Assembly: GCF_018130065.1 (NCBI RefSeq) | Contig: NZ_JAFCME010000008.1 | Span: 1-64,000 of the forward strand | Direction of reading: 5' to 3' | Source of the DNA: Bradyrhizobium sp. AUGA SZCCT0158 | GTDB taxonomy: Bacteria; Pseudomonadota; Alphaproteobacteria; Rhizobiales; Xanthobacteraceae | Length of the DNA: 64,000 bases | Shown here: positions 44,757-52,831 of the stretch, piece after piece | How positions within the stretch are numbered: position 1 is the first letter of the stretch | Layout: every line of letters begins with the position of its first letter | Notes under the pieces: generated by a model | Seen by the model: only the letters and a program-made list of their open reading frames with translations | The model's database searches: none | What the model was told of the DNA's origin: nothing | Position numbers and translations under genes: made by a program

Positions 44757-45932
44757 ATGATTAGGCAGGACATCGTTCGCGAAGCCACCCGCCTCACGCG
44801 CGCGGGCCAACTCGTTGAGGCCACCGCACTCCTTCAGCGCATGCTTCGTGGGGAGAGCGCGCCAGACGCGACATGGCACAGCGGTGCGATGATCATCGAC
44901 GCCAAGGCCAATGCCATTGAGGAGACGGATAGTCCACAATTGGCTGGGTCCGCATCTTCCCAACCGCGCATGCCCCGAGCGCTGCTGAATCGCGCAAAGG
45001 AGCCCTCGGGGATCGCGCTGCGAGGTGTATTGAATCGCACGCCGCTGTCCATGCCGGACATCATGCCGGCGGGCGCGAGGTTCATCGAGGGTGCCTACAG
45101 CAATCCGGCGGGGAGTCGCGCCTACAGGCTTTTCATCCCCAGCCGCTATCAGGGACAACCGCTTCCTTTGGTCGTCATGCTTCACGGCTGCACCCAGTCA
45201 CCGGACGATTTCGCCGCCGGTACCAGAATGAACTTTGCTGCAGAAGAACAAAATTGCTTCGTGGTCTATCCTGCACAGCACAGCAAGGCCAACCAGGCGA
45301 AATGCTGGAATTGGTTTCGCACGGCAGACCAGCAGCGGGACAGAGGTGAACCCTCGCTTATCGCAGGTATCACGCGTCAAATCATGCACGACTATTCGGT
45401 CGATCAAAGGCGCGTCTATGTCGGCGGCCTGTCGGCCGGGGCCGCCGCTGCGGCTATCATGGGAGCAACCTACAAAGATCTGTATGCGGCGGTTGGAATC
45501 CATTCCGGCCTCGCCTGCGGGGCCGCCACTGACGTACCCTCTGCATTTGCCGCCATGCGGCAAGGTGGCAGCCCTCGTAGCGTCATTTCAGGTGACGGAC
45601 CACCTGTCCCGACCATTGTTTTTCACGGCGATCGCGACACTACGGTGCATCCAAACAACGGCGACCAAATTCTCAAGTCTATGAGAACGAGGAGGACACA
45701 AGAGAAGGTGCACCGCGGGCAGGTAGCGGGAGGCCATGCCTATACCCGCACGATTCATAGCGACGCGAACGGGCGCGCAATGTTGGAGCATTGGAATGTG
45801 CACGGTGCCGGACACGCATGGTCGGGAGGCAGCCCCGCGGGCTCCTATACTGATCCGCGAGGACCCGATGCCACAAGGGAAATGCTGCGTTTTTTCCTCG
45901 AGCATTCGCTCCCGTCGCCGCCCGTCGCATAG
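44757..45932 (+). CDS. PHB-depolymerase-type esterase (LpqC family)
   Basis: A 391-aa alpha/beta hydrolase. A helical N-terminal part (1-60, TRLTRAGQLVEATALLQRML) is common to this rhizobial subgroup. The catalytic core starts near 115 with RAYRLFIPSRYQ and the oxyanion motif LVVMLHGCTQSPDDFA. The triad is Ser in GGLSAGAAAA, Asp in FHGDRDTTVHP and His in GAGHAWSGG. Such enzymes cleave polyhydroxybutyrate oligomers or feruloyl esters. No signal peptide is visible, so it is likely intracellular. It is four bases behind the RHH regulator. Confidence 0.88.
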   Translation: MIRQDIVREATRLTRAGQLVEATALLQRMLRGESAPDATWHSGAMIIDAKANAIEETDSPQLAGSASSQPRMPRALLNRAKEPSGIALRGVLNRTPLSMPDIMPAGARFIEGAYSNPAGSRAYRLFIPSRYQGQPLPLVVMLHGCTQSPDDFAAGTRMNFAAEEQNCFVVYPAQHSKANQAKCWNWFRTADQQRDRGEPSLIAGITRQIMHDYSVDQRRVYVGGLSAGAAAAAIMGATYKDLYAAVGIHSGLACGAATDVPSAFAAMRQGGSPRSVISGDGPPVPTIVFHGDRDTTVHPNNGDQILKSMRTRRTQEKVHRGQVAGGHAYTRTIHSDANGRAMLEHWNVHGAGHAWSGGSPAGSYTDPRGPDATREMLRFFLEHSLPSPPVA

Positions 45933-45974
45933 CTGAATCAAAGCAGCTGCAACGCGTCATGTTGTAAGGAAAAG

Positions 45975-45994
45975 AGCCCGCATTGCTGCGGGCT
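45975..45994 (+). terminator. Hairpin after the esterase gene
   Basis: Arms agcccgc (45975-45981) and gcgggct (45988-45994) around a six-base loop, 43 bases after the stop. No T-run follows; a Rho-dependent or weak terminator is possible. The rest of the 45933-46251 gap is a family F repeat and otherwise featureless. Confidence 0.4.
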
Positions 45995-46010
45995 GCGGCT
46001 GCAGCGTGCC

Positions 46011-46114
46011 TAGAGCCTTTTCCGTTCCGATTGAATCGGGACGGGGCTCTAGATTCTTGATTTGACGCGTTTTCTTGACGCGAACCGGTATCCACTTCGC
46101 TGGAAAACGCTCTA
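46011..46114. repeat. Dispersed element, family F (copy 2, inverted)
   Basis: It begins tagagccttttccgttccga, contains tttgacgcgttttcttgacg and cgaaccggtatccacttcgc, and ends tggaaaacgctct. It is the reverse orientation of the unit at 16873-16977. Confidence 0.75.
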
Positions 46115-46251
46115 AGAAAAAGCAGCAAAACAGTTGAGGCTGCTGGCGGAGCAAATCGACGAGCCGAAAACTGCAGCTGGCGCCCAAGCCGAGAGGACCG
46201 ACACGAGCGCATAACCGGGAGCTATGTGTACCGCCTCGGGGGAAACGAATT

Positions 46252-46674
46252 CTAATCGTCGTCCGCGGCCCAGGGGACGGTGCCGCTCTTCCACTTGCCT
46301 TCGACCTTGTCGGTATCCTCGATCAGTTGATCGATGACGCTGAGCGGCTTCTTGCCCGGGTTCTTCTGGCAGAATTCGTAGATCAGCGGGAGGATCTTCT
46401 TTTCGTTCATCAAATAGAGATCGACATACTGGCTGTCGCCCTCCAGCAGCGCGATGTTGGCGGCGCTCATGTAACCCTGGACCCAATAGAAGATCAGGGA
46501 GTTGGTCACATTGTTGAAGCCCTCTGCCGGATTCATGTCCTTGGCGAGCTTTTCACAAGACGCGACGCCGATCCCGTTGGTCGCCAATTGTTGTGCGCCG
46601 GCCGGCGCGGCGAAGGTGAAGAAGCAAGCCGCAACGGCCGATAGTCCGTAAGGAATGCGATTGATAGCGCTCAT
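46252..46674 (-). CDS. Secreted HdeA-like hypothetical protein
   Basis: A 140-aa protein with a signal peptide ending around APAGAQ. The mature part has two cysteines (ASCEKLAKD and YEFCQKNPGKKPL), which could form a disulfide as in HdeA or Rap1a-type small periplasmic proteins; the segment SLIFYWVQGYMSAANIALLE matches the W-x-x-G-Y pattern of such folds. The ATG at 46674 begins the signal peptide; longer frames run into unrelated sequence. Acid chaperone or immunity-like functions are possible but unproven. Confidence 0.65.
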   Translation of the reverse strand: MSAINRIPYGLSAVAACFFTFAAPAGAQQLATNGIGVASCEKLAKDMNPAEGFNNVTNSLIFYWVQGYMSAANIALLEGDSQYVDLYLMNEKKILPLIYEFCQKNPGKKPLSVIDQLIEDTDKVEGKWKSGTVPWAADDD

Positions 46675-46882
46675 GGAAGCTCCCGTTTGTGCGCGCAATG
46701 GCTGCAAGTATGTTTTCCAGATTGCCCCAACAGCAGGTGCGAGTCCAACCCTCGCTCGCTCAAGGTAAGCGCTTCTGCGAGCGGCGCTTTTCCGTGCGCG
46801 AATTGGGAGTCGACCTGGCTGGAAAACGCTACGGCCGAACGACGACAAAGCTTGAACGAATGATTCAGCACTTCGGGTGATG

Positions 46883-46908
46883 GGAACCAGCGGGGCCGCG
46901 CAAATGTT
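46883..46908 (+). promoter_or_regulatory. Weak EcfG-type promoter match before the FMN reductase-like gene
   Basis: GGAAC (46883-46887) is followed after 17 bases by TGTT (46905-46908), 30 bases upstream of the ATG. The spacing is one longer than consensus and the first -10 base differs, so this is tentative. Confidence 0.35.
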
Positions 46909-46937
46909 GATAGTGCTGACAACAACTGGGATCGATC

Positions 46938-48014
46938 ATGACCGAGCTCGATGTTCGGAAAGGGATGCCGCCCGTCAAGCTCGGCCGCGATGAATTCGAG
47001 AAACGCTACCGCCGGCGGTTTGCCGACCCGGTTTTCGCACCGCTGCAACGCGAACTCGACGCCATCATCGGTGCGGCATGGGACGCCTACGCGCACGCGC
47101 GCAAGGCGCCCGTGACGCGCAAGGCGGGTCCGGAATTTGCCGATCCCACTTACGAACTTTCCGTCGACTGGCTCGCTGCGCGTGAAGCGATTCTAGCTGC
47201 GCAGCGACGTCATGACGATGCAAATGAACAAAGGCGCATCCTGATCATCAGCGGGTCCTCGCGCAGCGAGCATACCTGCCCGGGCGAGATGTCCAAGACC
47301 TGGCGTCTCGTCAAGCTCGCCGAGCCGGTGTTTTCGGGGATGGGATTTGCCGTCGACATTCTCGACCTGTCACGGCTGACGTCGGAATTCGGCCGGCAAA
47401 TCCACCCTTGCAAATCCTGCGTCTCGACCTCGATGGCGCTGTGTCACTGGCCGTGCAGCTGCTATCCCAATTATGCGCTCGGGCAGACCGACGACTGGAT
47501 GAACGAGATCTATCCGCAATGGGTCGCCGCGCACGGCATCATGATCATCACGCCGGTGAACTGGTATCATGTCCCGACGGCGCTGAAGGCGATGATGGAT
47601 CGGCTGGTGTGCGCCGACGGCGGCAATCCCGATCCCACCTCCACGCACGGCAAGAAAGCCATCGAAGCGAAGACGCTCGAACTGAAGGGCTGGCCTTATC
47701 CGCGGCATCTCGCCGGCCGGCATTTCGGCATCGTGGCGCATGGCGACAGTGTCGGCGCTGAAACGTTGCGCCGTTCGCTTGCGGACTGGCTGACCGACAT
47801 GTCGCTGATCTCGGCGGGCGGCATGGCGGAGCGGGACGGCTACATCGGCTACATGGAGCCCTACGCGACCGCGCACCAGGCCCTGGACGAAGACAAGGCG
47901 TTTCAGCAGGAAGTCGTGAACGTCGCGCAGGCGCTCGGCGCAGCGGTCAAGCTTTCGCTTGCTGGACAACTGCAAAATCCGGGTGACGGGCTGGTTGAGC
48001 CGGAGCCCAAGTAA
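46938..48014 (+). CDS. NAD(P)H-dependent FMN reductase / flavodoxin-fold oxidoreductase
   Basis: A 358-aa protein with an unusual 95-residue N-terminal extension rich in charged helices (DEFEKRYRRRFADPVFAPLQR), followed by a flavodoxin-like domain. FMN-binding features are ILIISGSSRSEHTC, CKSCVSTSMALCHWPCSCYPN (several cysteines), and ITPVNWYHVPTALKAMMDRL, the classic NADPH-dependent FMN reductase segment. The cluster of six cysteines is unusual for this family and might bind a metal or act in redox sensing. The physiological substrate is unknown. Confidence 0.82.
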   Translation: MTELDVRKGMPPVKLGRDEFEKRYRRRFADPVFAPLQRELDAIIGAAWDAYAHARKAPVTRKAGPEFADPTYELSVDWLAAREAILAAQRRHDDANEQRRILIISGSSRSEHTCPGEMSKTWRLVKLAEPVFSGMGFAVDILDLSRLTSEFGRQIHPCKSCVSTSMALCHWPCSCYPNYALGQTDDWMNEIYPQWVAAHGIMIITPVNWYHVPTALKAMMDRLVCADGGNPDPTSTHGKKAIEAKTLELKGWPYPRHLAGRHFGIVAHGDSVGAETLRRSLADWLTDMSLISAGGMAERDGYIGYMEPYATAHQALDEDKAFQQEVVNVAQALGAAVKLSLAGQLQNPGDGLVEPEPK

Positions 48015-48034
48015 GCGCTGTTGCTTGAGCGCGA

Positions 48035-49186
48035 TCACCGCGCCCCGCTTTGCCTCGGATATTCCAGCTGCATCGCGACAAAGTCGGCGGTCGGCATGCC
48101 GTAGCGCGCCTCGATTGCGGCCAGCGTCTGGTCCAGCGCCTTGGCCGGCGGCGAGGCGCCGATATCAGGCAGTCGCCGCTCCGCGGGCCAGTTGGCGGCG
48201 ACCTCATCGGGCACAATGCGAAGGCCGTTGCGGGTTTCCTGCGCGCCGGCGGTAGCGGCAAATGTCATTGCGCGTGAGCGGTAGGTACGTGACCAGGCGT
48301 CCGCGACGAGGGCCAGCGACACTTCGTCCATACCAGGCGAAAGTTCGATGCCAAGCTGCTCGCGATTCCAGAAGGCCAGGACATTGCGCATCGCCGTCAG
48401 CGCGAATGGGCGCGTGAACTGAAAGGCGCTGCTGTCATGACGCGCGTCCCAGTCGGCAAGGCCGATGTCTCGCCCGACGGCTTTGGCCTTGTCGCGGCCG
48501 GCGATGGCCTCGATCAGGGTCAGTGACATCGGCATCGACGCTGATATCCCCGTCGTCGTCGCAACGGCGCCGTCGACCACAAGCCGCCGGTTCGCGACAT
48601 AGCGGATCGACGGATGCCTGCCCTGCAATTCCTTCAGCGAATACCAGTGCGTCGTCGCCCGCTTGCCGTGGAGCAATCCGGCGTCGCCGACGACTTTTGC
48701 CCCGGCACAGACGCCGATGACGATCGCGCCCTTGGCGGCCTGGCTCCGGATCCATTGCAGCGCGGACGGATCGTCGTCCCGGCTCATGGCGGGGACGATG
48801 ACATAGTCGGCTCCATCAGGATGCTGCGCGTCGAAATCAGCGGTGGTCGCCTGCGGCTGCACCTTGAGCACCGGGAACAGCGACATCGGACCCGGATTGG
48901 TTGCCAGCGTCACCACATCGGCCACATCGGCGCGCCGCAGGATGCCATAGGGCATCAGATAGTCGGTGGTCTCGGTGGCGTCATTGATGCCGATGATCGC
49001 GATCAGCGGACGTTGGCGCTTCGGCGGCTTCAGCGCGGCGATGGTGGCCTCGGCCTCCTCTTTCGCGATCGGCGGCGCGGCCGCAAACGAGACCGCCGGA
49101 GGCAGCGTGAAAATCCAGCCCGTAAAGACGAGTGCGAACAGTGCCGGGGCGCCGAGGCTGATCCATTTTACAAGTCGCCAGTTCAT
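48035..49186 (-). CDS. DJ-1/PfpI family protein with N-terminal membrane anchor
   Basis: A 383-aa protein. One helix at residues 8-28 (ISLGAPALFALVFTGWIF) suggests export or anchoring; a DJ-1/PfpI domain follows, with its nucleophile elbow VIGVCAGAKVVGDAGLL (Cys followed by Ala-Gly) and the downstream RATTHWYSLKEL containing His. The C-terminal 150 residues extend beyond a single DJ-1 domain. It resembles GlxA-like amidotransferase domains but lacks the AraC DNA-binding part. The ATG at 49186 starts the anchor. Function unknown. Confidence 0.8.
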   Translation of the reverse strand: MNWRLVKWISLGAPALFALVFTGWIFTLPPAVSFAAAPPIAKEEAEATIAALKPPKRQRPLIAIIGINDATETTDYLMPYGILRRADVADVVTLATNPGPMSLFPVLKVQPQATTADFDAQHPDGADYVIVPAMSRDDDPSALQWIRSQAAKGAIVIGVCAGAKVVGDAGLLHGKRATTHWYSLKELQGRHPSIRYVANRRLVVDGAVATTTGISASMPMSLTLIEAIAGRDKAKAVGRDIGLADWDARHDSSAFQFTRPFALTAMRNVLAFWNREQLGIELSPGMDEVSLALVADAWSRTYRSRAMTFAATAGAQETRNGLRIVPDEVAANWPAERRLPDIGASPPAKALDQTLAAIEARYGMPTADFVAMQLEYPRQSGAR

Positions 49187-49501
49187 GGTTACTTGGCTCT
49201 GACATTCATTGCGATCGGGCGCGCAAGCTACTGCGCGCATGGCCGACCCGAAATGGCGTAAATCGCGCAAAAACAGACATGCGGCGGGAACGCCATCACC
49301 GTTCACGAATTGATGAACCAGCGCCGTACTGCGGTTCCGGGGGGAATGGCGCAGTGGTCAATCTCGATGCCTGTTATGCGTCCGTCAGGTCATCATCTTG
49401 CCAACGTTATGGACTGAACAGGATTCCGGTTGGTTGAACGGCGCAGGCGCCGGCGCGCCGCGCACCTTACCCAATACGGTCGATCAAGCCAGAGGTTAGC
49501 G

Positions 49502-49888
49502 TTGTCGGAATTGCCACTCATTCTAGTCGTCGAAGACGAGTACCCGCTGCAGGACGTCGTTGAGGCGACGCTGACCGAAGGCGGTTTTGCAACCGACATT
49601 CTGTCATCGGGCGAAGAGGCCCTGACCCTGGTCAGGGGCCGGGTCAAGAACTACCGGGCGCTCGTCACCGATGTCAGCCTGAAGGGCACGATGAACGGCT
49701 GGGACGTGGCGCGGCAGGTCAGGGAGATCGACCCGCATTGTCCGGTCATCTACATGACGGGCCTGGCTGCGGATGAATGGTCATCGCAGGGCGTGCCCAA
49801 CAGCGTGCTGTTGCAGAAGCCGTTCGCGCCGGCGCAACTCGTCACAGCGGTTTCCCAGCTGCTGAATGCCGGCCCGGCAACCGCGTAG
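49502..49888 (+). CDS. Stand-alone response-regulator receiver protein
   Basis: A 128-aa CheY-like receiver with no output domain. The acidic pocket is Glu11-Asp12 (VVEDEYPL), the phosphoacceptor Asp57 (VTDVSLKGTMNGWD), the switch Thr86 (YMTGLA) and Lys106 (LQKPFAPAQL). The TTG at 49502 is chosen because AGAGG lies six bases before it and the protein begins just ahead of the first strand; a longer frame adds a basic stretch not typical of receivers. No histidine kinase is nearby, so it is an orphan. Confidence 0.88.
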   Translation: MSELPLILVVEDEYPLQDVVEATLTEGGFATDILSSGEEALTLVRGRVKNYRALVTDVSLKGTMNGWDVARQVREIDPHCPVIYMTGLAADEWSSQGVPNSVLLQKPFAPAQLVTAVSQLLNAGPATA

Positions 49889-49899
49889 GCAACGGACCT

Positions 49900-51033
49900 T
49901 CACTTCACCGCAAACCGCGCGAGCGCCTCGCGGTCCACCTCGACGCCGAGTCCGGGGCCGTCGGGCACGCGGACGATGCCGCGCTCGTGTTCGATTGGCC
50001 GCTTCAGGATCGCCTGACGAATCGGATGTTCGGTGCGGTCGAACTCCAGCATCGGCTGCAACGGGGCAAGCGAGCTTCGGGTATGCGTCGGCAGCACCGC
50101 GAGCAGTTGCAGCGAGGCGGCAATCGCAATGCCGGTGCCCCAGACATGCGGGTTGTACCTGATACCAAACGCCTCGGCCATGTCGGCGATTTTCTTGCAT
50201 TCGGACAGGCCGCCGGCCGCGCAGGTGTCCGGTTGAATGATGTCCATCGCACGCGAGACCAGAACATCGCGAAAACCGAACCGGGTGAATTCGCACTCGC
50301 CGCCGGCGATCGGAATCGATAGCGCCGACCTCACTTCGCGGTAAGCAGCCAGATCCTCCGGCGGCACCGGCTCCTCGAACCATCCGATGTCGTGCGGCTC
50401 GATCATGCGGCCGAGACGGATCGCGGCCGTGGCGTCATAGGCGTGGTTGGCATCGACCATCAGGGCGATGCCGGGCCCGATCGCCTCGCGCACCGCGCGC
50501 GTCACCGCGGCGTCCTCTTCGACGCCGAAGCCGACCTTCAGCTTCACCGCCTTGAATCCTTCGGCAACGTAGCCCGCAGCCTCCTCGGCGAGGTAACGCT
50601 GCGGATCACCGGATTTGCGCCGATAGAGCCCGGTGGCGTAAGCCTGCACTTCGCTGCGAACGCGGCCGCCGAGCAACTGGTGCGCGGGGACGCCGAAATG
50701 CTTGCCCTTGATGTCCCACAGCGCGATGTCGATGCCGCTCAGCCCCTCGATGACGACGCCCTTTTGGCCGTGGTCGCGCAGCCTTGCGTAGACGGTCTGC
50801 CAGAGGAAATCGGTGCGCAGCGGGTCCTCGCCGATCAGCCAGGGGGCGACGCTCTTCACCACGGCCGAATTGATCGCCGCGGGGCCGTAGCATTCGCCCC
50901 AGCCGATCAGGCCGCCGTCGGTCTCGATCTCGACCAGCATGGCGGTGCGCGTGTCGTACCACGCCCGCGAATAGGCAAAGGGCTGCGACAGCGTGGCCTG
51001 CAAAATATGGGTGCGGATATCCGTGATTTTCAT
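49900..51033 (-). CDS. Mandelate racemase / muconate lactonizing enzyme family protein
   Basis: A 377-aa enolase-superfamily enzyme. The N-terminal capping domain is followed by a TIM barrel with FKAVKLKVGFG (KxK catalytic motif), the metal ligands Asp in MVDANHAYD, Glu in WFEEPVPPED and Glu in GGECEFTRFGF, and a C-terminal His in YNPHVWGTG. These identify the MR subgroup, which abstracts a proton next to a carboxylate, often as sugar-acid dehydratases. The substrate is not evident, and no sugar-acid transporter is adjacent. Confidence 0.92.
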   Translation of the reverse strand: MKITDIRTHILQATLSQPFAYSRAWYDTRTAMLVEIETDGGLIGWGECYGPAAINSAVVKSVAPWLIGEDPLRTDFLWQTVYARLRDHGQKGVVIEGLSGIDIALWDIKGKHFGVPAHQLLGGRVRSEVQAYATGLYRRKSGDPQRYLAEEAAGYVAEGFKAVKLKVGFGVEEDAAVTRAVREAIGPGIALMVDANHAYDATAAIRLGRMIEPHDIGWFEEPVPPEDLAAYREVRSALSIPIAGGECEFTRFGFRDVLVSRAMDIIQPDTCAAGGLSECKKIADMAEAFGIRYNPHVWGTGIAIAASLQLLAVLPTHTRSSLAPLQPMLEFDRTEHPIRQAILKRPIEHERGIVRVPDGPGLGVEVDREALARFAVK

Positions 51034-51257
51034 TGATCGTTCGTTTCGGCCGCGCGAACCTTAGCAATAGGCCGGAAAACAGGAAGCGGAAAGGCCCGGA
51101 GGTCAATGCTGCCGCCGCTTGCGAACATCGCGGCGCTGCGGCATGAAGGCGGCGCCATTCACTTCCCTATTCCGGCCTGCGCTGTTACGTTCGACCTCGC
51201 AAAAAACAGGACAAAACGTCGCCGATCGCTCGGCGCAACTTTTGGGAGAAAGACGAC

Positions 51258-51635
51258 ATGTTTTCGCACGTCATGATCGGGACCAATGATCTGGAAAAGG
51301 CCAAGGTGTTTTACGACGCGTTGCTGGGCACGCTCGACATTCCGCCCGGGCGGGTCGACCGCCACCGCATCTTCTACCGCAGCAAAACCGGCACCTTCTC
51401 GGTGTCGAAGCCGATCGACGGCAAGGAAGCATGCCACGCCAATGGCGGCACCATCGGCTTTACCGCCAATTCCCCCGAACAGGCCGATGCGTTTCATGCG
51501 GCCGGCCTCGCTCATGGCGGCAAGACCTGCGAGGATCCGCCGGGCATCCGCGAAGGCAGCGGGGTGAAACTCTACATCGCCTATTTGCGCGATCCCGATG
51601 GCAACAAGCTCTGCGCGCTGCACCGCGTGGCGTGA
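51258..51635 (+). CDS. VOC family protein (glyoxalase/bleomycin-resistance fold)
   Basis: A 125-aa single-domain VOC protein (MFSHVMIGTNDLEKAKVFYD, GTIGFTANSPEQADAFH, and the C-terminal YIAYLRDPDGNKLCALHR). His4 near the N-terminus and Glu/His positions of the second half suit metal binding, but the function could be lyase, isomerase or binding. A GGGAGA site precedes the ATG. This short form is very common in rhizobia. Confidence 0.88.
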   Translation: MFSHVMIGTNDLEKAKVFYDALLGTLDIPPGRVDRHRIFYRSKTGTFSVSKPIDGKEACHANGGTIGFTANSPEQADAFHAAGLAHGGKTCEDPPGIREGSGVKLYIAYLRDPDGNKLCALHRVA

Positions 51636-51690
51636 GGCCGGACCGAAAGTCTATCCAGGATTTTCGGCCTCGCTAACCTGAAAAAGATTT

Positions 51691-51816
51691 CGTCATGGCC
51701 GGGCATAGCCGTCTGGAGGACAGCGTCGCTTCCGCTCGCCTATGCCCGGCCATCCACGTCTTTCTTGCTTAGTGGAGGCCAAGGCGTGGATGCCCGGGAC
51801 AAGCCCGGGCATGACG
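51691..51816. repeat. Dispersed repeat, family D (copy 2)
   Basis: It begins cgtcatggccgggcatagcc and contains gacagcgtcgcttccgctcg and ggccatccacgtctttcttg, the reverse complement of modules at 42041-42228; it ends with cccgggcatgacg, pairing with its start. It lies between the VOC gene and the promoter of the PRC-barrel gene. Confidence 0.75.
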
Positions 51817-51844
51817 AGCCAGTCTGGCGCGTCGAATCTTCGCA

Positions 51845-51869
51845 GGAACAATTCGTGATTCCGCCGGTT
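51845..51869 (+). promoter_or_regulatory. Candidate EcfG-type promoter for the PRC-barrel gene
   Basis: GGAAC (51845-51849) is followed by 16 bases and GGTT (51866-51869), 29 bases before the ATG. Spacing is exact; only the weakly conserved first -10 base differs from CGTT. PRC-barrel proteins are frequent members of this regulon. Confidence 0.6.
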
Positions 51870-51898
51870 GCTCGTTCTCGATCAATGGAGGAGCAACC

Positions 51899-52258
51899 AT
51901 GGTTACGGAAGCAAGAGAAACTGGTTCCCTGATCGGCAGCGACAAGGTGGAAGGAACCGCCGTGTACGGCGCCGATGACACCAAGATCGGATCGATCGAG
52001 CGCGTCATGATCGACAAGATGAGCGGCAAGGTCTCGTATGCCGTGTTGAGCTTCGGCGGCTTTCTCGGAATCGGTGACGATCATTATCCGCTGCCCTGGC
52101 AGTCGCTGAAATACGACACCAATCTCGGCGGCTATCGCACCGGGATAACCGAGACGCAGCTCAAGGGCGCGCCGAGATACGGCAACGACAACGCCTGGAA
52201 CTGGTCCGACCCTGCGCGCGTACGCACGGTCAACGACTATTACGGCATCGCGATGTAG
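51899..52258 (+). CDS. PRC-barrel domain-containing protein
   Basis: A 119-aa single PRC-barrel protein: VEGTAVYGADDTKIGSIERV, MSGKVSYAVLSFGGFLGIG and DDHYPLPWQSLKYD form the six-stranded barrel. The C-terminal region ends WNWSDPARVRTVNDYYGIAM, as in rhizobial stress-type paralogs. A GGAGG-like site precedes the ATG. Upstream is an EcfG-like promoter and downstream a terminator, so it is a monocistronic stress gene by inference. Confidence 0.92.
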   Translation: MVTEARETGSLIGSDKVEGTAVYGADDTKIGSIERVMIDKMSGKVSYAVLSFGGFLGIGDDHYPLPWQSLKYDTNLGGYRTGITETQLKGAPRYGNDNAWNWSDPARVRTVNDYYGIAM

Positions 52259-52283
52259 CCACCGCCACCGCGCAAAGGCTGTA

Positions 52284-52311
52284 AAGGCCCGCTGTCAGGC
52301 GGGCCTTTTCG
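52284..52311 (+). terminator. Rho-independent terminator after the PRC-barrel gene
   Basis: Nine-base arms aaggcccgc (52284-52292) and gcgggcctt (52299-52307), with a six-base loop, then a short T-rich tail. It lies 25 bases after the stop codon. Confidence 0.85.
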
Positions 52312-52494
52312 TTTGGCGGGACGGAAGTTCGGGACGGTTAATGACAAGCTTAAAGGATTGGCCCGAAATCGCATTGCCGAAAGCTAAATGGCCACCGGAT
52401 GCGAGGACGATCTCTTAAGGAAGCTCCGGTACAGCTGCCCGATAACGACCTTCCAAACAAGACGGGTAACGGCCCGCGGCCCAGGGACCAGACG

Positions 52495-52782
52495 ATGGAC
52501 GATTCGGTTCAGATCCGCTGCCACCGCTGCAAATCGTGCTTTCGCGAAAAGGCGCGACGGCTGCAGAGCGGCTATTCCCGGCAGTGCATCAGCTGCGAAA
52601 CGATGCTGTTCTTTGACGACGGCTCCGCCGACAAGAACATCCAGCGGACGCTGCGGGACGCGAGAAGAATTCGCAAGGAGCTTCGCGAAGCCGAAGCCGC
52701 GAAGTTTGCCACCTCGGCGCTGGTGTCCTCGAGCCGCGAATCCTCAAACGCAAGGTCCATGACCTCGGGTCGCGAAGATTAG
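52495..52782 (+). CDS. Small zinc-ribbon-like hypothetical protein
   Basis: A 95-aa protein. Residues 7-32 hold two CxxC pairs (IRCHRCKSCF and SRQCISCE), spaced as in a zinc ribbon, within a basic stretch (REKARRLQSGY). The rest is helical (NIQRTLRDARRIRKELREAE) with a Ser-rich end. The ATG at 52495 is chosen because AGGGA precedes it; an in-frame ATG at 52399 would add 32 low-complexity residues. Similar small proteins occur in Bradyrhizobium; the role is unknown, and nucleic-acid or protein binding is plausible. Confidence 0.65.
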   Translation: MDDSVQIRCHRCKSCFREKARRLQSGYSRQCISCETMLFFDDGSADKNIQRTLRDARRIRKELREAEAAKFATSALVSSSRESSNARSMTSGRED

Positions 52783-52831
52783 GCCGGCGCTGTAAGTTGA
52801 GCTAGCATTGGCGTCCCCGGGGGGCACGCCC

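Noticed and set aside
46689..46880. 63-codon plus-strand frame before the FMN reductase gene
   Set aside because: Weak start context and a basic, low-complexity product; part of the sequence resembles a fragment of a family F repeat.
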